A stretch of 64,000 nucleotides of DNA from Neisseria flavescens (GCF_005221285.1 NZ_CP039886.1:1364001-1428000), one strand, 5' to 3'. Counted from the first letter of the stretch, positions 34,219 to 42,881 are shown. Notes: generated by a model from the sequence alone, not told the origin. Numbers and translations are program-made.

Positions 34219-36017
34219 AAATCTTCCAACGCTCCATAAACAAACCATGCACAAGTAAGGATGGTCATCATAATCAGCACCGGCCGAAGTTTGGCAGCAA
34301 AATCACAAAGAGGCTGATAACTAAATTCAACGCGGCCAAATGCACCTAAATCGACGCTTTGGGGCTGCGGACAAACACCATCAGTCTGAAATATATTTTC
34401 AGGCCTAAAATTTAGGTCTATTGTCTGTTCAGGTAGTTTTATGTCTTCGTAGCTCGATTCGCCACTTGGCATACATTGCGCAGCATTTGGGTTTTGCTGA
34501 CAAAAATTCTGCTGCTTATTCTCTTGGTTTTGATTTTGCTGCCCTGTCGGATTGTTCGGCTGATTCGGTGTATTCGGACTATTTGGCGTGTCCGGACTCT
34601 CCTGTCTGCTCGGTGTTGTCTTTTCGTGCTTATTCGGTGCTTCTGGACTGTTTGGCTTTAAATCAGGACGTGGCACATAATCAACGCCAACAGTGCCGTT
34701 TTGATTCATTTTGAATCTTGTTTGTTGAGGGGTGCTACTGCCTTCAGGGGTATAAGGCGCACTAAGTGCGGTATCAGGGCTGAATGTACTTTGCTCGGCA
34801 GATTGATTCACGACGCCAATTTTTGCCAGTTGGTTCATCAGTTCGTTATGGTTGGTTTGTTGGTTCTCAAGCATGCGCTTGAGAATGTCTAAAATTTCTT
34901 TTTGTGTCAGCATAAAATCTGATGGATTCACTTGACCAGTATTCTTAGCTGCATTAGGAATATCGGGACTGCCTGCTGGGTATGATCTAATCTCGAAATA
35001 GATTGAACTTTCTTTAGGAAGATTATTAATTTCTAAACTAATTTTAGACGGATTTTTTAAACCAGTAAAAAACGAATAATCTTTACTAGGATTATAGTTA
35101 TGGTAAAAACCACCATTCGTTATAAAAGCTTTTGAAAATACATTATAATTAGGACTATTTGAATAAACCTTGTAACTTTTATATGTAATTGAACTTTCAG
35201 ATTTGTAAATATTTGGTTGAAAAATCTTCTTAACAATTAAATCATAAGCATAAAGACCTTTTTCTTTAGCTTCTTCATCTCTTTTCTTTTCTTCTTTCTT
35301 CTGTTGGTCTTGTTGTTGCGCTTTTTGTGCTGCTTCTGCTGCTTTTCTTGCTGCTGCATTTGCTACTGCTTTTTGATAGTTGCCTTCGGCTTCTGCTTGA
35401 CGTTGAGCTTGTTCTGCTTGTTTATAAATATTTTGATATTTACCCTCTAGATAACCGTCACCAAAACTACTACCTAAATCTACAATACCACTTATAGGGC
35501 CACCAAATAAACCATCAATAAATCGAGCTACGGACTGTAAAGCATTACTGGCAGCAGCTCCGTAATTGCCTTGCGCGATATTTCGACCGACTTCAGCGGC
35601 ATAACTGGAGGCGGCATTAGATCCATTTGCAATGCCATTACCTATCATAATTATATTAGCTGCCTTTTGGAGCTTACCAAACTCAACTTTCTGATTCACA
35701 GTTGTATTCATCGTGCCAGTTTCGCCGTACTTTCCCGTAACGGTTACAGTCTTGTTTTGACTGCCGTTGTATGTTCCACCGTCTTTGTTTACGGTCGGTT
35801 TGCCGTTGTTTTGTACATCAACTTTCCAAATGCCTGTTTTAGGGTCGTATCCGCGCCGTTGCAAAGCTTGGTCACTTGGGAAGCCTGCGTTTTGATGTTG
35901 TGCCGGAGGCGGTAGGGCGACATCTGCCATTACTGGAGCAGCGAATACAGCAGCAGACAGAGCAAGGCATAAGGCAATAGGCCAATGATAAACATTGCTT
36001 CGGGGATCATTCTTCAT
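34215..36017 (-). CDS. TspB-like adsorption protein of prophage 1
   Basis: The 600-residue precursor has a signal peptide (ALSAAVFAAPVMA), a large N-terminal domain, a Gln/Lys/Ala coiled coil (about 210-250), and an Asn/Pro/Gln-rich linker before the TspB C-terminal domain with FCQQNPNAAQC and TDGVCPQPQSVDL. A terminal membrane helix (MMTILTCAWFVYGAL) follows. TspB of the meningococcus binds IgG and is encoded by such prophages; in the phage it holds the place of gene III, the receptor-binding tip protein. The motif YVPRPDLKPNSPEAPN is shared with prophage 2, but the N-terminal halves are unrelated. Confidence 0.85.
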   Translation of the reverse strand: MKNDPRSNVYHWPIALCLALSAAVFAAPVMADVALPPPAQHQNAGFPSDQALQRRGYDPKTGIWKVDVQNNGKPTVNKDGGTYNGSQNKTVTVTGKYGETGTMNTTVNQKVEFGKLQKAANIIMIGNGIANGSNAASSYAAEVGRNIAQGNYGAAASNALQSVARFIDGLFGGPISGIVDLGSSFGDGYLEGKYQNIYKQAEQAQRQAEAEGNYQKAVANAAARKAAEAAQKAQQQDQQKKEEKKRDEEAKEKGLYAYDLIVKKIFQPNIYKSESSITYKSYKVYSNSPNYNVFSKAFITNGGFYHNYNPSKDYSFFTGLKNPSKISLEINNLPKESSIYFEIRSYPAGSPDIPNAAKNTGQVNPSDFMLTQKEILDILKRMLENQQTNHNELMNQLAKIGVVNQSAEQSTFSPDTALSAPYTPEGSSTPQQTRFKMNQNGTVGVDYVPRPDLKPNSPEAPNKHEKTTPSRQESPDTPNSPNTPNQPNNPTGQQNQNQENKQQNFCQQNPNAAQCMPSGESSYEDIKLPEQTIDLNFRPENIFQTDGVCPQPQSVDLGAFGRVEFSYQPLCDFAAKLRPVLIMMTILTCAWFVYGALEDL

Positions 36018-36312
36018 TACTCTTTTCTCTCGTGGATAATATAAATTTGTAGATTAGGTTGACGACAAATACCGTGGCGACGATTGAAACGCACATCAGA
36101 CCTATCTCTTTACCCAACTTCTGATATTCCATCGGGTCGCAATCGGGAAAGGTCAGTTTGACTTGCTGTTCGTTATACTGCCATGTAGAGCCATTAAAAA
36201 CGGGGTGATGTAGCACCCCGTCTTTGTCTATTGTCGGCACTACACGGGTCATCACGTCGTTTGTCGCCGCTTCATGTGTGAAATGGCAAACACGACCGAC
36301 TTGATAACCCAT
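36007..36312 (-). CDS. Minor coat-like membrane protein of prophage 1
   Basis: The 101-residue protein has a polar N-terminal part with YQVGRVCHFTHEA and a C-terminal helix (IGLMCVSIVATVFVVNLIYKFIL). It corresponds in position and layout to the 91-residue protein at 52050 in prophage 2 (YQVGNKCLEQSQAENVYF). It overlaps the tspB gene by 11 bases and lies just after the coat gene, so it is likely to be a virion component. Confidence 0.65.
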   Translation of the reverse strand: MGYQVGRVCHFTHEAATNDVMTRVVPTIDKDGVLHHPVFNGSTWQYNEQQVKLTFPDCDPMEYQKLGKEIGLMCVSIVATVFVVNLIYKFILSTREKSNEE

Positions 36313-36317
36313 TGCTA

Positions 36318-36548
36318 TTAACCGCCTTTGCGTACCGCTTTAATAATCAGGCCTACAACTACCATTGCAGCAGCAACACCGATTACAACCGCACCAATAG
36401 CGGTTACACCATCTTTTGCGCTTGCCAGCTCAGTTTTGGCAGCATTTACGAGGCCATTATCTTCTGCCAAAGCAGGGGCGGACATTGCGCCAACTGCAAC
36501 GGTTGCTAAAGCGTATTTAGCTTTGTTTTTAAGAGCCATGATATTCAT
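36318..36548 (-). CDS. Major coat protein of prophage 1
   Basis: The 76-residue precursor has a signal peptide ending in MSAPALA, an acidic N-terminal mature part (EDNGLVNAAKTELASAKDG), a hydrophobic helix (AIGAVVIGVAAAMVVVGLIIKAV) and a basic end RKGG. This is the layout of gene VIII proteins. ATG 36548 follows AAAGGAAAACTC. The mature sequence differs from the prophage 2 coat protein. Confidence 0.87.
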   Translation of the reverse strand: MNIMALKNKAKYALATVAVGAMSAPALAEDNGLVNAAKTELASAKDGVTAIGAVVIGVAAAMVVVGLIIKAVRKGG

Positions 36549-36585
36549 GAGTTTTCCTTTAAAAAATGTTTAAAAAAATGTGTTT

Positions 36586-36618
36586 GCGGGCTATGTGAAG
36601 GTTTTAGAGACCGCCCGC
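36586..36618 (-). other. Conserved phage hairpin before the coat gene (prophage 1)
   Basis: GCGGGC and GCCCGC enclose a 21-base loop that can pair further through GGT and ACC. The same sequence is at 51749-51781 in prophage 2. It lies at the exact border where the shared module ends and the swapped cassette begins. It may be a terminator-processing site that raises coat expression, or a packaging signal. Confidence 0.5.
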
Positions 36619-36634
36619 CGAGAGCCTCTTAAAA

Positions 36635-36838
36635 TTAATCTTCTTTTGTATAAAAACTGAAAATTAAAAATTCTCCGCCGATTTCTTCAATCGCCGAACT
36701 GAAAGCATCTTCATAACTTTCATATTGGCCGGCAGATTTAATGTTGGGCGTAAAGCCAATATCGCCGAATGGATCAGGATAGATGAATTCATGATTTTCG
36801 AGTTCTTGAACAATAAATTTTTGCTGATACTTACTCAT
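36635..36838 (-). CDS. Conserved 67-residue phage protein (prophage 1)
   Basis: This acidic, soluble 67-residue protein (FIYPDPFGDIGFTPN) has no recognised domain and is identical in the two prophages. It lies 13 bases after the probable ssDNA-binding gene. It could be a replication or gene-expression helper; nothing more can be said. Confidence 0.65.
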   Translation of the reverse strand: MSKYQQKFIVQELENHEFIYPDPFGDIGFTPNIKSAGQYESYEDAFSSAIEEIGGEFLIFSFYTKED

Positions 36839-36851
36839 GATTCAGACTTTC

Positions 36852-37163
36852 TTAGGCTTTGGGCGTTGCGCCTTTAACTTTGAAATCAAGCAATCTTGGA
36901 ATAAGACCTTTACCTGTTGATTCCATGGAGACGGTTACTTCAACCGCACAAGGGAATTTAAGATTTTTCAGCTTTTCAAAATTATGGCTATCGCCAAATT
37001 TCATGCTTGCAGCGGTAAAGCCCACGGCATTGCCGTTTGAAGGCATGGGGCTGGCTACTAAAACGGTGCATGAATCGATTTTGTTACCGTCGATTTCGCC
37101 TTTAAATTGTTTTGCGCCCAAAAAGGTTGCTGAATATGTGGTTACTTGGCTTTGCTCAAACAT
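36852..37163 (-). CDS. Probable ssDNA-binding protein of prophage 1
   Basis: The 103-residue beta-rich protein (TYSATFLGAKQFKGEIDG, then PCAVEVTVSMESTGKG) is of the size and position of a gene V-type ssDNA-binding protein, next to Rep. I recognise no exact family motif. It overlaps the end of rep by eight bases and is identical in prophage 2. Confidence 0.6.
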   Translation of the reverse strand: MFEQSQVTTYSATFLGAKQFKGEIDGNKIDSCTVLVASPMPSNGNAVGFTAASMKFGDSHNFEKLKNLKFPCAVEVTVSMESTGKGLIPRLLDFKVKGATPKA

Positions 37164-38517
37164 TTGAATTTCCTTTACTGTTTAAAAAATTTGAAATAAT
37201 TTTTTCTTCGAGTTCGATGTCTTTAATGTGCTGTTTTTCCCTGTCTTGTGGGAATGCGGTTTCTTTCTCATCAAGCAAATCATCAAGTAATGTTTGCATG
37301 TTCAAATCATCAATTGCTTTTTGCTCTTCGTGTATATACTGGATCTTTTGTGTCTGATCTCTACAGTCGTATTGTTCAGGTTGTAAACCTTTGGGATAAC
37401 CTTCAATGCCTTTTACAAGTTCATCGACAATTTTTGTATCATCCCAACCTATATCACGAAGGAAATTAACCATCTTTCCAACCTGATTACGCGCATGGAA
37501 CAGTTTGTGATCGAAAGATAGATTCACTGTTTCTGTCTTGGCATCCATCCGCTTGGCTTCTGTTTTGAATATCCCTGTACATATCGGATAAGCACCGCCA
37601 AGATACGAACCGGGATAAAGCAAAACATCTAAGGGGATTTCTATATCGCCTGCCCTAAATTCAGTTTCAAACCTGACCCAAGGACTATTGACATCGCCAA
37701 ATTGTTTTCCTTTCTCATAAACGCGGGTAAATTTAGAATTTCCGCGTTTACCTACATAAAAGGTTTTGCCGCTACCATCATCATTGCGCCATGCAGTACC
37801 GCGACATTCGCTTTTTGGCCTCATATTGTGAACGTCAAAATGACCGTTATCATGATCAAGTAATGCCTGATCGGGTGTGTATTCGCCTTTGAAAAAATCA
37901 TGGGCGACATCAACACGGGTAATTTTTGGACGTATACACTTACTTAAAAACTCATACAGTCTGTTTTCCCAACCGGGTATGGCAGCCTGACAACCTGTAC
38001 CATTCAATTCAACCAGCATTGTTTCTCGCTGACCGCCATAATGAACCTTTCCGTATTCGACGTTATCGGGTCCTAGTTGGTAACAGCTTTTGTAGAAAAA
38101 CTTTCCTTTGAACGGTAGTTTTTGGGTAATGCCAAAACCTAAAATTTCTTCTAACAGCTCGCTATACTTCACAACAAATTCTGTATCTGATACCAATCCT
38201 TTACCTGTTACTTTCGGTAAACTGTCTTCGTGAATCGTGAAAGTGATTTGGTCAATAAATGCGCCGTCATCCCTTCCTCTTCTTAACGGTATTTCGATGA
38301 ATTTGCCTTTTCCATCCGATACGAAATGGCTGAAATATTCGAATTCGAAGTCTTGGTTCTCCGATTTTTCAGCACCCTTCGGATTAGGGGTTTTATTTTG
38401 CTCCCCCCCTATTAGCCTAGGGGGGCAGCCTTCGGCGGTTGGCGCAGGATTGCCGTCCGCTAAAGCGGCCGCCATATCTGCGCCTACCGCCACGGCTTTA
38501 TCTGCCAAGGCTTTCAT
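37156..38517 (-). CDS. Phage replication initiation protein (Rep) of prophage 1
   Basis: The 453-residue protein is a Rep_trans/RstA-type initiator (ITRVDVAHDFFKGEYT, TFYVGKRGNSKFTRVYEKG, WVRFETEFRAGDIEIPLDV), which nicks the plus origin for rolling-circle replication. Residues from about 28 to the end are identical to the prophage 2 protein, while the first residues (MKALADKAVAVGADMAAA) differ from MKSWEDKSVAVVADMADA. It overlaps the upstream 76-residue ORF by 20 bases. Confidence 0.87.
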   Translation of the reverse strand: MKALADKAVAVGADMAAALADGNPAPTAEGCPPRLIGGEQNKTPNPKGAEKSENQDFEFEYFSHFVSDGKGKFIEIPLRRGRDDGAFIDQITFTIHEDSLPKVTGKGLVSDTEFVVKYSELLEEILGFGITQKLPFKGKFFYKSCYQLGPDNVEYGKVHYGGQRETMLVELNGTGCQAAIPGWENRLYEFLSKCIRPKITRVDVAHDFFKGEYTPDQALLDHDNGHFDVHNMRPKSECRGTAWRNDDGSGKTFYVGKRGNSKFTRVYEKGKQFGDVNSPWVRFETEFRAGDIEIPLDVLLYPGSYLGGAYPICTGIFKTEAKRMDAKTETVNLSFDHKLFHARNQVGKMVNFLRDIGWDDTKIVDELVKGIEGYPKGLQPEQYDCRDQTQKIQYIHEEQKAIDDLNMQTLLDDLLDEKETAFPQDREKQHIKDIELEEKIISNFLNSKGNSNV

Positions 38518-38728
38518 GGTTGCATTCCTTATCCATCAGTTCTTTTACAAACAATCTGCCGCATTCATACGCTTCGTTTTCGGTTTTTTGTTTCAAAGTC
38601 GGATTGCGGATAGGAAAACAAACTGTTTTGATGCATTGGGATTCATCATTTATATCCTTGAAAACTTTGAGGATATATGCCTTTGGAAAAGATACTGGTT
38701 CGGGATTTACGGTATAGAAAATAAGCAT
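38498..38728 (-). CDS. Small leader protein of prophage 1
   Basis: The 76-residue protein (MLIFYTVNPEPVSFPKAYIL) is the first gene of the phage and overlaps rep. Its first 31 residues match the prophage 2 version exactly and the C-terminal half is only related. No domain is recognised. The start is right behind the leader hairpin at 38733-38765. Confidence 0.65.
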   Translation of the reverse strand: MLIFYTVNPEPVSFPKAYILKVFKDINDESQCIKTVCFPIRNPTLKQKTENEAYECGRLFVKELMDKECNHESLGR

Positions 38729-38732
38729 GATT

Positions 38733-38765
38733 AAAGCCCCTTCACTGGCTTAGTTAAGGGGCTTT
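38733..38765. other. Leader hairpin at the phage 5' end (prophage 1)
   Basis: AAAGCCCCTT and AAGGGGCTTT are inverted around a 13-base loop, directly upstream of the first phage gene. The same hairpin is at 49601-49633 in prophage 2. It looks like a terminator for incoming transcription or part of the replication origin. Confidence 0.6.
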
Positions 38766-38808
38766 ACAAGAATTAAGAATATGCGCCCCTGATGGAACGC
38801 AATATATA

Positions 38809-38837
38809 AGGCCGTCTGAACATTTTCAGACGGCCTT
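38809..38837. terminator. DUS inverted-pair terminator of the TerC gene
   Basis: AGGCCGTCTGAA and TTCAGACGGCCT are inverted around CATT, 20 bases past the end of the TerC gene on the minus strand. It is at the exact right border of prophage 1. Confidence 0.8.
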
Positions 38838-38856
38838 TACTAATATTAGCCTTTAC

Positions 38857-40416
38857 TTATTCTTCTTCCGGCAAACGGTTGATTTTTACACGGGCAATCC
38901 GTTGTCCGTCCTTCTCAACCACTTCAAAACGCCAACCATGGTAATCGATGAAGTCGCCCACATCAGGAATACTTTGCAATTCTTCCATAATCAAGCCGGC
39001 AACGGTATGGAAGTCTGCGTCTTCTTCTTGAGCAGGCAGATTTAGCTGAGAAGCCAATTCCACATACTCCAATGCACCATCCACAGACAGCGTTTCATCC
39101 TGACTGGCCGGAGCAGCTTCTTCTTCCTCACGCTCGAATTCCTCAGGGAACTCACCGGCAATGGTTTCCAACAAATCTTTCATGGTCACCATACCCAACA
39201 CCGCACCAAATTCATCCACCACCAACGCATAATCCGCGCTGCTTTGACGGAACAATTCAATCGCATTCAACGCCGTCGTACTATCCGGTAAAATCAACGG
39301 TTGGCGCAAGGCCGTCTGAATATTGATTTCTCCCGATTCAAGCAGCTGGTTCAGCAAATCTTTTTTACTGATATATCCCAAAGGCTCATCTACACCTGCC
39401 TTACCGACAACCAACAAACGGCTATACGGCGTATTTTTCAGCTGCGCATTTTGCTCTTCCCGACTTTGGGAAATATCCAATTTCTCGATTTCCCGACGCG
39501 GAATCATCACGCCCATAATCGGACGCTCCGCCAAAGTCAGCACGCTGCGAATCATGGATTTTTCGTTTTCTTCAAAATGCTCGTCATCGCCGCCATTATC
39601 GCCTGCTTTTGCCAAAATGCTTTCACGAATACCCATCATACCCAACACATTTTCAGCGGTACGCTTACGCCAAGAAGTGCTGATGTAGTCATTTTTGCGG
39701 GCATTCTTTTGCGAAACCTGATTAAACAGTTCGATCAAAATCGAGAAGCCGATCGCCGCATACAAATAGCCTTTCGGAATATGGAAATGGAAGGCTTCCG
39801 CAATCAGGCTGAAACCAATCATCAACAAGAAACCCAAACACAACATCACAACGGTCGGATGCTTATCCACAAAGGCAGTCAACGGTTTGCTGGCAGAAAT
39901 CATCACCGTCATCGCCACAACAACCGCACCCATTGCCACCACAATATGATCCACCATCGCCACTGCCGTAATGACAGAATCGATAGAGAAAACAGCATCC
40001 AAAATCAAGATTTGCGCCACAACGCCCCAAAAAGCAGAATGCTTCTTCTGCCCTTCAGCAACAGTAAATTGATTGTGGCCTTCAAGGCGTTCATGCAGCT
40101 CGGTAGTCGCTTTATAAAGCAGGAAAATACCGCCGGCAAACATAATCATGTCTTTACCGGAAATCTCCAGACCGCCCAACTCAAACAAAGGACGCGTCAG
40201 CGTCATGATGTGCGCCATAAAGCCCAGCATGAAAATCCGAATAACTACGGCCAAACCCAAGCCCGTTATCCGCGCCTTATCACGTTGCGACGGCTTAACC
40301 TTGTTTGCCAAAATCGCTACGAAAACAAGGTTATCAATACCTAAAACAACTTCCAAAACCAGAAGCGTGGCAAAGCCTATCCAAGTATGCGGCTCTGCCA
40401 ACCAACTGAAATCCAT
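38857..40416 (-). CDS. TerC-family membrane protein with CBS and CorC/HlyC domains
   Basis: The 519-residue protein has an N-terminal TerC part (1-235) with about seven helices and the acidic pair LVLEVVLGIDNLVF and DAVFSIDSV that mark the metal-transport-like core. Two CBS domains (about 295-425, with MIPRREIEKLD and EFGAVLGMVTMKDLLETI) follow, and then a CorC_HlyC domain at the C-terminus. TerC/Alx proteins act in manganese export and metal loading of exported proteins. It is monocistronic and borders prophage 1. Confidence 0.88.
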   Translation of the reverse strand: MDFSWLAEPHTWIGFATLLVLEVVLGIDNLVFVAILANKVKPSQRDKARITGLGLAVVIRIFMLGFMAHIMTLTRPLFELGGLEISGKDMIMFAGGIFLLYKATTELHERLEGHNQFTVAEGQKKHSAFWGVVAQILILDAVFSIDSVITAVAMVDHIVVAMGAVVVAMTVMISASKPLTAFVDKHPTVVMLCLGFLLMIGFSLIAEAFHFHIPKGYLYAAIGFSILIELFNQVSQKNARKNDYISTSWRKRTAENVLGMMGIRESILAKAGDNGGDDEHFEENEKSMIRSVLTLAERPIMGVMIPRREIEKLDISQSREEQNAQLKNTPYSRLLVVGKAGVDEPLGYISKKDLLNQLLESGEINIQTALRQPLILPDSTTALNAIELFRQSSADYALVVDEFGAVLGMVTMKDLLETIAGEFPEEFEREEEEAAPASQDETLSVDGALEYVELASQLNLPAQEEDADFHTVAGLIMEELQSIPDVGDFIDYHGWRFEVVEKDGQRIARVKINRLPEEE

Positions 40417-40675
40417 AATGATTGTGTTCCTTTAAAATACAAAAAAGCAGCCGTTCCGCTTAAAACGGACAGACTGCCAAAGTTCGGACATAAATAAAGG
40501 GAAAGAAGCGGTAAAACAACTACTCTGCTCTGCGTCTTTCATGAAAAATTTATGCCTCAGTCAAAAATAATGGCAAACAGTTTATCAGCTTGACGAAAGA
40601 AAGGCAAAGTCTGACAGCATATTTTCTTTTAAAAACAGCCTATACCATCACTTGCCAGCTTTCAGACGGCCTTTT

Positions 40676-41476
40676 CTACTTGATAAAACCATCAATCGGC
40701 GCATAACCCAAAAAATCTGCCTGCTCATTCAATATCACAACCCATTCTTTACTTCGCGCACTGGTAAATGGCAAGAAATACAATTCTTTCCCATCGTTTT
40801 CCAGCGAAGCCTGTTTAAAAATTGACTCCTCACTCATGCTATGGGCTTTTGCCAAGACAGACAACGGTTTCATTGCCTTACGAATTTTCTCACGTTCCTG
40901 CTGTGAATCCGGCAACCACCAAGAAGGCCTCATACTCGGTTCAATACCTTTCAAAGATAAATCAAGACTTTGGTTAGCCTCATCCGGACTTGTTGCTTCA
41001 CGTAATCCAACACGACGCACGCCAAACAAAGATAAATCCTGCAAATCCTTCGGGGCATAGCTCAAATCATTTACATCAATTTCTGCAGCAGTTACCACAT
41101 TCATCCTATCGGTTTCGAATGCGACAACCACTGGACGCGCCAAAGATACGCTGTACAAACCATAAATTAAAGCAGCCAGCTGAATCATGCCGATTAAGGA
41201 AAAATCAACAATCCTTTCTTTAAGTTTCTTGCTCGGACTGGCAAGAATCAAAGTCAGCAACGGGCCGCAAACAATATCTACTGAAATGACCAGTTTATAT
41301 AAAGCCAATCCGCCTGTCAGCTCGGCATACGGATAAGGATACCAAACTCCAAATACCAACAAAGCGGCCAATCCTGCCAAAATCAGACTAATCAACAAAT
41401 GCCATGCCGCATTTTTTAATGCGAACCGAAAGCGTGATGAAGAATGTAATGTATGTGAATTTTCCATAGATAACAA
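40676..41476 (-). CDS. TfpX/TfpZ-type pilin accessory protein
   Basis: The 266-residue protein has four hydrophobic helices in the first 125 residues (HLLISLILAGLAALLVFGVWYP, LYKLVISVDIVCGPLLTLIL, IVDFSLIGMIQLAALIYGLYSV) and a periplasmic C-terminal part ending FLGYAPIDGFIK. The GPLLTLI motif and layout match the TfpX/TfpZ family, which in other bacteria assists the assembly or stability of a particular type IV pilin. No pilin gene is adjacent. A single DUS lies just past its stop. Confidence 0.8.
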   Translation of the reverse strand: MLSMENSHTLHSSSRFRFALKNAAWHLLISLILAGLAALLVFGVWYPYPYAELTGGLALYKLVISVDIVCGPLLTLILASPSKKLKERIVDFSLIGMIQLAALIYGLYSVSLARPVVVAFETDRMNVVTAAEIDVNDLSYAPKDLQDLSLFGVRRVGLREATSPDEANQSLDLSLKGIEPSMRPSWWLPDSQQEREKIRKAMKPLSVLAKAHSMSEESIFKQASLENDGKELYFLPFTSARSKEWVVILNEQADFLGYAPIDGFIK

Positions 41477-41632
41477 TAAGATATTATTTTTCTATAAATA
41501 TTATGTATAGCTTAAAAAATAAATGTGATATTTAAATATGCTGGTAGGCCGTCTGAAAATTGAAGCATTCAGTACAACCATCTCGCCACGCATTGTCAAT
41601 ATGTTAAAAATACTCAATAAATAGATAAAATA

Positions 41633-41660
41633 AAAACCACCATGTAACATGGCGGTTTTA
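41633..41660 (-). terminator. Terminator of tRNA-Asn
   Basis: AAAACCACCATGT and ACATGGCGGTTTT form a stem with one mismatch, with T's on the minus strand. It starts six bases after the tRNA 3' end. Confidence 0.85.
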
Positions 41661-41665
41661 AAATT

Positions 41666-41741
41666 TGGCTCCCCGACCTGGGCTCGAACCAGGGACCTGC
41701 GGATTAACAGTCCGTCGCTCTACCGACTGAGCTATCGGGGA
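41666..41741 (-). tRNA. tRNA-Asn (anticodon GTT)
   Basis: On the minus strand a 76-base cloverleaf is seen: acceptor TCCCCGA/TCGGGGA, D arm GCTC-AGTCGGTA-GAGC, anticodon loop CTGTTAA with anticodon GTT, T arm with GGTTCGAGCC, discriminator G and encoded CCA. It is followed by its own terminator. Confidence 0.97.
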
Positions 41742-41839
41742 ATTAAAGATGAAATTATATAGAAAATATCAGAAGCCTGTCAAGCAACAATCTATATAAA
41801 AACAAAAATATTTTTATATCTTTTTAATTTATAAAACTT

Positions 41840-42199
41840 TTATAAGATTTCAGCAATTTGTTTGGCCGCACGTTTCGCATCCAACAAAATCAAGCCCAAT
41901 TTACCGCTTTCTTTTGCCATCAATGCCAACACTGCATTTTCACCTGCTTGACTCAACAGAATATAGCCATTTTTACCTTTAACCATTACCTGATCCAACT
42001 CACCGCAAGCCAACTCATGTACGGAACGATTGCCCAATGCCAAAAGCGTTGCCGACATCGCACCTACACGGTCTGCATTCAGGTGGGAAGGCAACATGGT
42101 TGCGATCGGCAGGCCGTCTGTAGAAATAACTGCAGAAGCAGTGATATCAGCAGAGGTATTGTTCAAATCGCTTAATACAGAGATTAATAGTTGTTGCAT
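41840..42199 (-). CDS. Roadblock/LC7 (MglB-like) protein
   Basis: The 119-residue protein is a single Roadblock/LC7 domain (ITASAVISTDGLPIATMLP, then GYILLSQAGENAVLALMAKE). Such proteins act as GTPase-activating or scaffold partners of Ras-like GTPases (MglB for MglA). It is the last gene of a five-gene minus-strand cluster with the GTPase at 42882-43418. Confidence 0.87.
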   Translation of the reverse strand: MQQLLISVLSDLNNTSADITASAVISTDGLPIATMLPSHLNADRVGAMSATLLALGNRSVHELACGELDQVMVKGKNGYILLSQAGENAVLALMAKESGKLGLILLDAKRAAKQIAEIL

Positions 42200-42238
42200 A
42201 GTCGCTCCATTCTAAAATAAATATCGGTCAGGCAAGAA

Positions 42239-42880
42239 TCAACGGCTGCCGTATCGGTGGTACAGCACTTTAACCAAAGTAACAAAAGCCTCTTTATTTA
42301 AGTCAGGCATCCCGCCAATTACCAAAATCAGCTTGGTCATGCCAATATACAGAGGGAAAAAGGTCAATTCACTTTGGCCTGAAGGATCACAAATACCCCA
42401 TGCGCTATTATTGATATGCAGGTTATTGCGAATCAAAAGACGGTGATTGTCTTCCATTTTGGCCACTTCGCTCGCCAAAAGGCCCAACTCTTCCGCAGCC
42501 TCGTGATGGAAATTGGCATTGGCGAAATACAAACCGTTTTCATCAGCCAATAAAGCTTTGCCAGAATTGGACAACTGTTCCAACAATGTAGGCAATTGCT
42601 CGTCAGTCAAATGGATATCGTCTGTGCTGATTTCTTCATCACCATACAAAAATTCCAAGCGTTGGAGGCGGTACAGCAGGTTCAAAGCGGTATTGATGTC
42701 GCTGGTATCCGCCCATGCCAAGATTTTTTCGCTGCTGATGGTTTCAGACGGCTCTGCACGCAACAGACCATACAATAAAGTTCTGCTGGCACTGGGCGTA
42801 TCACTTGAAACAGCATAATACGCACCCGCCGGTGTAATCTTAGGATATAAATTTGCTTGTAAAGAGAGTGTCGCTTCCAT
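42239..42880 (-). CDS. Roadblock-like protein with N-terminal helical domain
   Basis: The 213-residue protein has an N-terminal part of about 110 residues that is helical and perhaps winged-helix-like (TALNLLYRLQRLEFLY). A C-terminal part resembles a divergent roadblock fold (KALLADENGLYFANANFHHE, then FFPLYIGMTKLILVIGG). It begins one base after the GTPase gene ends, so it is almost certainly co-translated with it. I do not recognise a named family; a role as GTPase partner is inferred from context. Confidence 0.65.
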   Translation of the reverse strand: MEATLSLQANLYPKITPAGAYYAVSSDTPSASRTLLYGLLRAEPSETISSEKILAWADTSDINTALNLLYRLQRLEFLYGDEEISTDDIHLTDEQLPTLLEQLSNSGKALLADENGLYFANANFHHEAAEELGLLASEVAKMEDNHRLLIRNNLHINNSAWGICDPSGQSELTFFPLYIGMTKLILVIGGMPDLNKEAFVTLVKVLYHRYGSR

Positions 42881-42881
42881 C

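Larger units (their letters stand above)
31070..38807 (-). mobile_element. Filamentous prophage 1 (inovirus with Piv recombinase)
   Basis: The 7.7-kb element is read on the minus strand from a small leader protein (38728) through Rep, a probable ssDNA-binding protein, coat, adsorption (TspB), DUF2523 and Zot proteins to a Piv/IS110-type recombinase. The ends are set by comparison with prophage 2: shared sequence stops at AAAAGATGATATA on the left and at AATATAT on the right, where a host DUS hairpin begins. Base composition and the lack of DUS (except one inside piv) differ from the flanks. All genes needed for an Nf/MDA-type phage seem intact. Confidence 0.9.

Noticed and set aside
38498..38734. 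165-residue plus-strand frame over the phage leader (38237-38734)
   Set aside because: It is antisense to rep and the leader gene, and its mirror frame in prophage 2 is broken differently.
31070..38807. XerCD dif-type integration of the prophages
   Set aside because: I saw no dif-like site at the ends, and each phage carries its own Piv recombinase.
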